Source of the DNA: Bacteroidales bacterium
GTDB lineage: Bacteria > Bacteroidota > Bacteroidia > Bacteroidales > VadinHA17
DNA: 5,405 nucleotides
Reading direction: 5' to 3'
Assembly: GCA_031285575.1 (NCBI GenBank)
Contig: JAITVX010000173.1
Span: 1-5,405, forward strand
Part shown: piece after piece, positions 1 through 5,241 of the stretch
Layout: every line of letters begins with the position of its first letter
Numbering within the stretch: position 1 is the first letter of the stretch
Made by a program: the position numbers and the translations under genes
Notes under the pieces: model-generated
Databases searched by the model: none
What the model was told of the DNA's origin: nothing
The model's input: the letters and a program-made list of their open reading frames with translations, nothing else

Positions 1-576
1 CGGTTTCATTACTACGAAGGCTACACATCCGAACAGGTGGCATTTCCCGTGCGCGTACTGCAACGCCTTGGCATCAAGTATCTGCTGCTGTCGAATGCAG
101 CCGGAGGGCTGAACCCCTGCTTCAAACTTGGCGATATAATGATAATTACCGACCACATCAACCTCATCGCCAACCCGCTTATTGGCCGCAATGACGACCG
201 CATAGGCGCCCGTTTTCCCGACATGAGCGAGCCATACGACAAACGCCTCATTGAAAAAGCATGGCTTATTGCCAAACGCAACCATATCAGTGTGCATAAA
301 GGCGTTTACCTTGCCACCAGCGGCCCCACCTTTGAAACACCTGCCGAATACCGGTTTTTCAGAACAGCCGGCGCCGACGCCGTAGGCATGTCAACCGTAC
401 CCGAAGTTATAGTAGCCCGACACATGAAACTGCCCTGCTTTGCCATGAGCGTTATTACCGACCTCGGAGTAGAAGGAAAAATAGAGTACACCACCCACGC
501 ATCGGTTCAGCAGGAAGCCGCCAGGGCAGAGCAGCACATAACAGTAATAATGTCGGAGCTGGTAAGCGCGCTGTAA
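1..576 (+). CDS. punA: Purine nucleoside phosphorylase, class I trimeric type (5'-truncated by window edge)
   Basis: The enzyme phosphorolyses purine (deoxy)nucleosides to free base and (deoxy)ribose-1-phosphate in cytoplasmic purine salvage. The reading frame is open from base 1 and stops at 574-576, giving 191 residues. Against recalled human PNP, the first residues RFHYYEGY match Arg84-His86-Tyr88, so about 80 N-terminal residues, including the first phosphate loop, lie outside the window. Visible motifs are SNAAGGLNP (about residues 34-42), GDIMIITDHINL, GPTFET with the base-binding Glu at residue 112, VGMSTVPEVIVARH (about 128-141), and a late His at 166 matching human His257. The GTG at 37 is an internal valine, not a start. 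Residue 154 (SVITDLG) is Asp where human PNP has Asn243, which contacts the purine; I recall the same Asp in Bacteroides relatives. MTA phosphorylase is the main alternative, but the GMSTVPE and FAMSVIT stretches are PNP-like. No terminator is obvious after the stop. Confidence 0.93.
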   Translation, partial: RFHYYEGYTSEQVAFPVRVLQRLGIKYLLLSNAAGGLNPCFKLGDIMIITDHINLIANPLIGRNDDRIGARFPDMSEPYDKRLIEKAWLIAKRNHISVHKGVYLATSGPTFETPAEYRFFRTAGADAVGMSTVPEVIVARHMKLPCFAMSVITDLGVEGKIEYTTHASVQQEAARAEQHITVIMSELVSAL

Positions 577-1253
577 GGCGGGAAAATCCGAAAGACTCAA
601 AACATATATATATTTATGCGAATCAATGGTTGCCTCCCGAGATTCAAAATGATTCATTTAATTATTTTTAATGATTTAAGCGTACAAACATCTGTTCAGT
701 TTCCTGGAAATTATTATCTTAGAAGAACAATCTCACTCATTTTTCTAATTATGATTTCCAGGAGAAAAGAACTTAAACTGATAAATATTTATATGTACAT
801 ATGTGATTTATACGAACAAGACTTGAAATACTACTGCTAAATATACAGTAATAATTCCAAACCGGAGTTTACCACCAGAAAATATTAAATGCGATACCTT
901 CTAACAGTTTATTGATAGATGCAGCACAGTTAAATATGACAGAAATCATTCCGTATTTAAAGGAATATGCCAATGATACTGCAAACAGCCAAATAGTATC
1001 CGCAGTTTATACTTTGGCGATAATGCGTGTGGAAAATTTATGAAGACAGGGCTGTTACCTATTTTGATACCGATAATTATGACCACGATACAGAATTTGC
1101 CGAAGTGATTAACAATCAAAAGATATGGTATGCTTATTTACGTAGGTTAAAGTCGGTAAAATATATGGATAAATGTCCTGTTACATATAGTACTGTAAAA
1201 GATTTAGGTTAATTAACTGCAAAGGAATTTCCATCAGCGGAATATGGCATGAC
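577..1253. other. AT-rich stretch without an intact gene; probable decayed accessory DNA
   Basis: About 680 bases follow the phosphorylase gene with no convincing intact coding region. By eye the composition drops to roughly one third GC, against about one half in the preceding gene. It includes an AT dinucleotide run near 603-613. A 74-codon open frame at 616-840 has a low-complexity, Ile/Leu/Tyr-rich product with no recognisable family and is not called as a gene. The only protein-like stretch is the frameshifted remnant at about 855-1212, listed separately. I found no tRNA, rRNA, CRISPR repeats, terminal inverted repeats or transposase motifs. The best explanation is old, eroded foreign DNA, but an uncharacterised non-coding locus cannot be excluded. 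Confidence 0.5.
855..1212 (+). pseudogene. Frameshifted remnant of an unidentified gene
   Basis: Two adjoining open stretches read like pieces of one protein. The first (frame of position 855, open until the TGA at 1041-1043) includes NMTEIIPYLKEYANDTANSQ and VSAVYTLAIMRVENL. The second (frame of position 1027, stop at 1210-1212) continues with YEDRAVTYFDTDNYDHDTEF and ends VTYSTVKDLG. A one-base insertion or two-base deletion in the A/T run near 1031-1041 would explain the switch. A further short open stretch in a third frame (842-904, including IIPNRSLPPENIK) could be an earlier piece, implying a second frameshift near 885-900. No good start codon or upstream signal is visible. The helical, acidic product suggests a small cytoplasmic protein, possibly helical-repeat-like, but I do not recognise the family. 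Chance open frames in AT-rich DNA are the alternative. Confidence 0.35.
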
Positions 1254-1553
1254 ATGCCGGTTTTCTTCCTTTTGAGATGTACCCACGATATACTAGCTTC
1301 GCAGTCGCTCGACGTCTTCCACGTGTCGATGAGCACCGTGCGCAGGCAGATAAAACCTGTTTACGACGACATTGTGAACGCTATTAACGGCTTTTCATGT
1401 ATCCCCGCCAAGCAGGAACAGTGTTCGAAGCTTATTGCCGAAATGAACGTGCTCGTGTCACGCTACGATGCGCTGCTCGACGCCCGCAAAAGAAAGGACG
1501 GCGACGACGAAACACCTGCAGGCCCCATACCCGACCCGCCACCGCGCCCATAG
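1254..1553 (+). pseudogene. C-terminal fragment resembling DUF6261-type Bacteroidota protein
   Basis: The frame gives 99 residues from the ATG at 1254. From about residue 13 the sequence looks like genuine protein: STVRRQIKPVYDDIVNAING, then a helix ending LIAEMNVLVSRYDALLDARK, then a charged and proline-rich tail ending PDPPPRP. This pattern (a helix with R..VD..Y..IV..IN, a helix with LN..I.RY...L..R, then a GD/E/P-rich tail) is what I recall at the C-terminus of DUF6261 proteins, a Bacteroidota family of unknown function usually above 200 residues. Only the last third or so is present. The first dozen residues (MPVFFLLRCTHD) do not fit the family and probably derive from the junction with the AT-rich DNA to the left. 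Base composition is clearly higher in GC than that DNA. A short intact gene is possible, but no promoter or ribosome-binding signal supports it. Confidence 0.45.
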
Positions 1554-1696
1554 CAGCCATTGCAAAAAGGCACGACTCTCTTCGAAAAACAGGACTTCAA
1601 TACTCAGTTCGCACAGTGCTGAATATTGCGTTTGAAATAACATGCCGCATATTTTTCGAAAAAGTCTGATGTAAAAGTTTACGCAAAAAGCTGACA

Positions 1697-1716
1697 GGTA
1701 TAAATATATTTATACC
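1697..1716. promoter_or_regulatory. Perfect 20-bp palindrome at the synthase promoter (candidate operator)
   Basis: Positions 1697-1706 (ggtataaata) and 1707-1716 (tatttatacc) are exact reverse complements with no spacer. The right half runs into the first four bases of the TAccTTTG -7 box, so a dimeric protein bound here would cover the core promoter. The symmetry is read directly from sequence. A regulatory role is inferred, and no cognate regulator is encoded in the window. Confidence 0.45.
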
Positions 1717-1720
1717 TTTG
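1713..1720 (+). promoter_or_regulatory. Bacteroidota-type -7 box for the oxoamine synthase gene
   Basis: TACCTTTG matches the Bacteroidota sigma-factor -7 consensus TAnnTTTG exactly and lies 27 bp before the ATG at 1748, giving a short leader of about 20 bases. The -33 region is weak: only CTGACA (1691-1696) lies at about the right distance. The leader is A/T-rich without a Shine-Dalgarno sequence, as is usual in this phylum. Confidence 0.55.
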
Positions 1721-1747
1721 TATAAATTTTAAAAACATATTTTATAC

Positions 1748-2992
1748 ATGGATATTTTCGACAAAATAAAATCAACAAAAGGAGCCCTCGGGCAATATTC
1801 GAACGTAGCAGATGGATACTTCATGTTTCCGAAACTCGAAGGCGAAATTGCCCCACGAATGAAATTCAGGGGTAAAACAGTGCTTGCCTGGAGCCTCAAT
1901 AATTATCTTGGCCTTGCAAACCAGCCGGATGTAAGGAAAACCGATGCAGAAGCGGCAGCAGAATATGGGCTTGCATATCCCATGGGAGCAAGAATGATGT
2001 CGGGCCAAACTTCCATGCACGAAAAATTTGAACAAATGGCCGCCGAGTTTACAGGCAAAGAATCGGCCTATCTGCTTAACTACGGATATCAGGGTATGAT
2101 TTCAATAATAGATTCGTTAATCGACAGGCACGATGTTATTGTATATGACTCCGAAGCACATGCCTGCATTATGGACGGGCTGAGGCTTCACATCGGCAAA
2201 CGCTTTGTTTATCCGCATAATGATATAGAAAGCTGTGAAAAACAACTCCAGCGGGCAACAAAACTTGTTGAACAGTCGGGTGGAGGAATCCTGGTTATTA
2301 CAGAAGGAGTTTTTGGCATGGCCGGCGATTTGGGCAAGCTTGATAAGATTGCCGCCTTGAAAAAGAAATACAAATTTCGCTTCCTGGTTGACGACGCACA
2401 TGGATTCGGCACAATGGGCAAAACAGGTGCAGGAACCGGTGAACATTTTGGCGTTCAGGATCAAATAGACATATACTTTGCAACATTTGCAAAATCAATG
2501 GCCGGAATAGGAGGATTTGTAGCAGGCCCCAGGGAAGTTATAACATATCTGCGCTTTAATCTAAGGTCGCAAATTTACGCCAAGTCGCTACCCATGGCAA
2601 TGACAGTAGGTGCAATAAAAAGACTGGAAATAATCAAAGCCCACCCCGAATACAGGGAAAAACTGTGGACAGTAGTCCGCGCCCTGCAAAAAGGTCTCCG
2701 CGAAGCAGGCCTTGACCTCGGGAAAACAGAATCGCCGGTAACACCGGTATTCATGAAATGCCCTCTTGGGCAGGTAACACAAATGATATACGACCTCAGG
2801 GAAAACCATGGCATTTTCTGTTCCGTAGTTATATATCCCGTCGTTCCGAGAGATACCGTAATGCTCAGACTTATACCAACCGCCGCCCACACTCTCGACG
2901 ATGTGGAATATACTATAAAAATATTCAAAGAAATAAAGAAAAAGCTCGACAACAATGAGTATCCAAATGAAATGGCCGACTTTAAACAGTAA
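1748..2992 (+). CDS. PLP-dependent alpha-oxoamine synthase, serine palmitoyltransferase-like
   Basis: The 414-residue cytoplasmic enzyme belongs to the alpha-oxoamine synthase family, which condenses an amino acid with an acyl-CoA or acyl-ACP thioester with decarboxylation. Visible family landmarks are SLNNYLGLA (49-57), GARMMSGQT (80-88), the PLP-stacking His138 in DSEAHACIMDG, VDDAHGFG with Asp215 and His218, the Schiff-base Lys249 in TFAKSMAGIGGFVAG, and a late Arg374 in LRLIPTAAHT, the usual carboxylate-binding position. Length is normal (about 395-420). The opening MDIFDKI and the motifs FPKLEGEI and LRENHGIFCS resemble a Bacteroidota clade I associate with sphingolipid or sulfonolipid base synthesis, so serine palmitoyltransferase (3-ketosphinganine formation) is most likely. 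Cysteate acyltransferase for sulfonolipids is a serious alternative; 2-amino-3-ketobutyrate CoA ligase or BioF is less likely. The start is the first ATG after a good -7 box. The RraA-like gene follows after 57 bp. Confidence 0.88.
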   Translation: MDIFDKIKSTKGALGQYSNVADGYFMFPKLEGEIAPRMKFRGKTVLAWSLNNYLGLANQPDVRKTDAEAAAEYGLAYPMGARMMSGQTSMHEKFEQMAAEFTGKESAYLLNYGYQGMISIIDSLIDRHDVIVYDSEAHACIMDGLRLHIGKRFVYPHNDIESCEKQLQRATKLVEQSGGGILVITEGVFGMAGDLGKLDKIAALKKKYKFRFLVDDAHGFGTMGKTGAGTGEHFGVQDQIDIYFATFAKSMAGIGGFVAGPREVITYLRFNLRSQIYAKSLPMAMTVGAIKRLEIIKAHPEYREKLWTVVRALQKGLREAGLDLGKTESPVTPVFMKCPLGQVTQMIYDLRENHGIFCSVVIYPVVPRDTVMLRLIPTAAHTLDDVEYTIKIFKEIKKKLDNNEYPNEMADFKQ

Positions 2993-3049
2993 AGAATATT
3001 ATTGTTACAATGCAAAATAGTTAAGTGTTTAATTTAATATAGAACTGTT

Positions 3050-4006
3050 ATGAAAAAGAAAATCCTATTATTATTATTTGCCATAATGTTGGTTGTTATT
3101 CCGGTAAAAGCTCAATTAGTAAAATGGAGTCCGGAAGATGTTAAACTGCTTACAAAACAGTGGAAAGGCGAACGCCTTTCAGATGGAAGACCCAAAGTTT
3201 CAGATGCACTTTTGAAACGGCTTGAAAAGGTTACTATTGAAGATGCATTCACATTCCTCGAACGTAAAGGCTACTATTGCCAGTTCGAAAATTTCTCAAC
3301 TCTTTACGGAAGCGGCTGGCTGATTGTTCATCCCGAAAAGGAAATGATAGGACGTGTTTTGACAGCTCAGTACATGCCAATGAGATTCGATTTTGACGAT
3401 TATCTTCAGGAAGTAGGTCAAAAGCAGAATATAGCAAAGGTTACCAATGCTCTTCCTGTCAATTCTCTGAGCGAAGGTGATGTATATGTTGCCGACGGTT
3501 ATGGAAAAATTGCCGATGGAGGAACACTTATCGGAGATAATGTTGCCAAAAGTATTTACAGCAACAGTAAAAATGGCGTTATTTTTAACGGTTCGGTAAG
3601 AAGCCTTGAAGCTATAGCTGAAATTGACGGATTTAACGGATGGATAAGAGGCGTTGACCCTTCGTCTATAAGCCGCATGGTATGCTCTTCGGTTAATGCG
3701 CCCATAAGAATAGGAAGAGTAACAGTGTTGCCCGGAGACGTGGTTATTGCACGACGCTCGGGCGTAATTTTTATACCGCCTCATTTTGTTGAAGAGATTA
3801 TAATTTCGGTGGAACTTGGCCCATTACGCAGACAGTTTAATGAGCAGAAGCGCGCAGGAACAGTTAAAGACAACGTTGAATTCAGAGACTGGCTGAACCG
3901 TCAAACCAATTTGCCAATGACCAAAGCAGAACTGGATACGTATTTTGAGCAACAGGCCTATGAACAGGCAAACCCGCAGCCGCCACGCCTGCAGCGTCAA
4001 TTATAA
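3050..4006 (+). CDS. Exported RraA-like (HMG/CHA aldolase fold) family protein
   Basis: This 318-residue protein starts with a clear Sec signal peptide: Lys2-4, a hydrophobic core at 5-17, and a probable signal peptidase I cut after VKA at residue 21. It is therefore probably periplasmic. The mature part, at about 140-250, matches the RraA / 4-hydroxy-4-methyl-2-oxoglutarate aldolase-like fold: GDVYVADG, GGTLIGDNVA (Asp163), NGVIFNGSVRS (180s), IRGVDPSS, APIRIGRVTVLPGDVVIA and GVIFIPP. Cytoplasmic aldolases and RraA carry Arg-Asp in the G-x-V-R-D motif, with Asp binding the metal; here it is Arg184-Ser185. The 100-residue N-terminal extension and the C-terminal tail (LPMTKAELDTYFEQQ, then a Q/P-rich end) are typical of a Bacteroidota subfamily I recall but whose substrate I do not know. 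Aldolase activity should not be assumed. No promoter is recognisable in the 57-bp gap upstream, so read-through from the synthase gene is plausible. The end overlaps trxB by 6 bp on the opposite strand. Confidence 0.82.
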   Translation: MKKKILLLLFAIMLVVIPVKAQLVKWSPEDVKLLTKQWKGERLSDGRPKVSDALLKRLEKVTIEDAFTFLERKGYYCQFENFSTLYGSGWLIVHPEKEMIGRVLTAQYMPMRFDFDDYLQEVGQKQNIAKVTNALPVNSLSEGDVYVADGYGKIADGGTLIGDNVAKSIYSNSKNGVIFNGSVRSLEAIAEIDGFNGWIRGVDPSSISRMVCSSVNAPIRIGRVTVLPGDVVIARRSGVIFIPPHFVEEIIISVELGPLRRQFNEQKRAGTVKDNVEFRDWLNRQTNLPMTKAELDTYFEQQAYEQANPQPPRLQRQL

Positions 4007-5026
4007 CGTTTCAGTCTGGGTGTTGCTACGGTTGTCGTTATTCCTGTTAAGCGATAAATAACGCTCGGCATCCATTGCAGCCATGCATCCCGAACCGGCG
4101 GCAGTTACTGCCTGCCGGTAATTTGGGTCCTGTACATCACCAGCCGCAAAAACGCCTGCAATATTAGTTTTCGACGTGCCGGGAGCAGTCTTTATGTAAC
4201 CGGCATCGTCCAATTCAACATACTGTTTGAAGATTCCCGAGTTAGGAGTATGTCCTATTGCCAGGAAAAACCCATGGATGTTTATTTTTACAGTCTCCGA
4301 GTCGGGCTTGCCTCTTTTCTTTATCAGTACAGCTCCTTCCACACCGTTTTCACCAAACAGGTCGAGCGTTTCATGCTCCCAGAGAACTTCAATATTGCCG
4401 GTTGCAAAAACCTTCTCCTGCATTGTCTTCGATGCCCTGAGTTCATTTCTTCTGACAATAAGATATACCCTGTTGCACAGTTCGGCAAGATAAACGGCCT
4501 CCTCTGCTGCAGTATCTCCGCCGCCGGCAACGGCAACATCTTTCCCCTTATAAAAAAATCCGTCGCATGTAGCACACGCAGATACTCCCTGCCCGGCATA
4601 TTTTGTTTCCGCTTCAAGACCAAGATATTTAGCCGTTGCACCTGTGGCAATTATTACGGTGTCGGCAGTAATAATCCTGTTTTCGTCTATGGTTACTTTA
4701 TGTTGCTTTCCTGAAAAATCGACTGCCGTAGCAATACCAAACCTTATGTCTGCGCCAAAGCGTTCGGCCTGTTTTTTTAGTTCTTCCATCATTTCCTGCC
4801 CCGAAATGCCTGCGGGGTATCCAGGGAAATTATCAATTTCGGTAGTTGTTGTAAGCTGTCCGCCCATTTGCAGCCCTGTGTATAAAACGGGTTTAAGGTT
4901 TGCCCTTGACGTATAAATTGCAGCCGTATATCCTGCCGGGCCGGAGCCGATTATAAGGCATTTTACATGTTCATTATTCATGTTATCAGGATGTTTGTGT
5001 TGAGTTTCATATTTTGTCAGTTCCAT
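4001..5026 (-). CDS. trxB: Thioredoxin reductase (NADPH, FAD-dependent)
   Basis: This low-molecular-weight thioredoxin reductase transfers electrons from NADPH through FAD to thioredoxin in the cytoplasm. The 341 residues contain the FAD-binding GSGPAG (27-32), GGQLTTTTEIDNFPGYP (55-71), the redox-active Cys151-Ala-Thr-Cys154-Asp motif, the NADPH-binding GGGDTAAEEA (168-177), the Arg192-Arg193 pair expected for the 2'-phosphate of NADPH, and the C-terminal FAD motif GVFAAGDVQDPNYRQAVTAAG (from 291). Family proteins are usually about 305-330 residues. The excess lies in a polar N-terminal stretch before Met16 and a polar Asn/Thr-rich tail. Starting at Met16 (ATG at 4981-4979) would place the cysteines at 136 and 139, close to E. 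coli 135 and 138, so the shorter start is a real option. Neither start has a Shine-Dalgarno sequence; the upstream ATG is kept because a -7 box lies just before it. The gene is convergent with the RraA-like gene. Confidence 0.96.
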   Translation of the reverse strand: MELTKYETQHKHPDNMNNEHVKCLIIGSGPAGYTAAIYTSRANLKPVLYTGLQMGGQLTTTTEIDNFPGYPAGISGQEMMEELKKQAERFGADIRFGIATAVDFSGKQHKVTIDENRIITADTVIIATGATAKYLGLEAETKYAGQGVSACATCDGFFYKGKDVAVAGGGDTAAEEAVYLAELCNRVYLIVRRNELRASKTMQEKVFATGNIEVLWEHETLDLFGENGVEGAVLIKKRGKPDSETVKINIHGFFLAIGHTPNSGIFKQYVELDDAGYIKTAPGTSKTNIAGVFAAGDVQDPNYRQAVTAAGSGCMAAMDAERYLSLNRNNDNRSNTQTETL

Positions 5027-5050
5027 AATTTATATGTTTTAATTACCGTT

Positions 5051-5058
5051 CAAATATA
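5051..5058 (-). promoter_or_regulatory. Bacteroidota-type -7 box for trxB
   Basis: Read on the minus strand, this is TATATTTG, an exact match to TAnnTTTG. It ends 24 bp before the ATG at 5026, implying a leader of about 18 bases to that ATG or about 60 to the internal ATG at 4981. No good TTTG/TTG element is seen at the expected -33 distance, so the call rests on the -7 box and position. Confidence 0.45.
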
Positions 5059-5135
5059 CTCAACTTTAGTTTGAATTATACACTGCAACTTGTACAGTTA
5101 TTGGACTTCTTCGTAAAACAAAACTTAAATACCAT

Positions 5136-5209
5136 GTTCGTCATTGCAGAATCCGCAGGGTGAAGCAATCCATAATGTAACATGGATTGCTTCGTTCCTC
5201 GCAAAGAAC
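5136..5209. repeat. REP-like palindromic element with a 12-bp stem
   Basis: The core is a perfect inverted repeat: gaagcaatccat at 5162-5173 and atggattgcttc at 5182-5193, around an 8-base loop (aatgtaac). Weaker outer complementarity extends it: gttcgtcattgc at 5136-5147 partly pairs with gcaaagaac at 5201-5209. The words GTCATTGC, GAAGCAATCC and GTTCCTCGCAA resemble a family of dispersed intergenic palindromes I recall from many bacterial genomes (CATTGCGAGG...GAAGCAATCC). No U-rich run follows on either strand, so it is not a standard intrinsic terminator. Whether this genome has other copies cannot be seen from one window. Confidence 0.55.
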
Positions 5210-5241
5210 TGTGTTAATGTGCAATTTTTTGACAAGAAATT

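Noticed and set aside
791..802. 12-bp palindrome ATATGTACATAT
   Set aside because: It is short, made almost only of A/T in an AT-rich region, and not next to a gene start; this is expected by chance.
616..840. 74-codon plus-strand open frame in the AT-rich region
   Set aside because: The product is low-complexity Ile/Leu/Tyr-rich with no family resemblance, no promoter or ribosome-binding signal, and AT-rich composition that explains its amino acids.
577..1253. A new defence or toxin-antitoxin system in the AT-rich island
   Set aside because: No intact gene pair, no recognisable toxin, antitoxin, nuclease or ATPase motif, and signs of frameshifting; decay explains it better.
1652..1663. 12-bp palindrome TTTTTCGAAAAA upstream of the synthase gene, and a TATTTTTC near-match to a -7 box
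   Set aside because: A T-run/A-run palindrome is weak as a hairpin and common by chance; the near -7 box lacks the final G and has poor -33 spacing, while a perfect box lies nearer the gene.
1397..1669. 90-codon open frame overlapping the DUF6261-like fragment
   Set aside because: It is an Arg/Pro-rich out-of-frame reading of the GC-rich fragment; the other frame has the recognisable helices.
2117..2464. Long minus-strand open frames inside the synthase and RraA-like genes (also 2575-3015 and 3296-3784)
   Set aside because: They are antisense to genes with full family motifs, and their products are Cys/Phe/Tyr/Ser-rich as expected for a reverse-strand reading.
4036..4063. Inverted repeat cgttatt/aataacg near the 3' end of trxB as a possible terminator
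   Set aside because: The stem is only 7 bp with a 14-base loop, inside coding sequence and without a T-run; not enough for a terminator call.
4250..4714. 154-codon plus-strand open frame inside trxB
   Set aside because: It is fully antisense to the well-supported thioredoxin reductase and has no family features.
5162..5193. Reading the 12-bp hairpin as an intrinsic terminator
   Set aside because: Neither strand has a U-rich run after the stem, and the sequence resembles REP-type palindromes instead.
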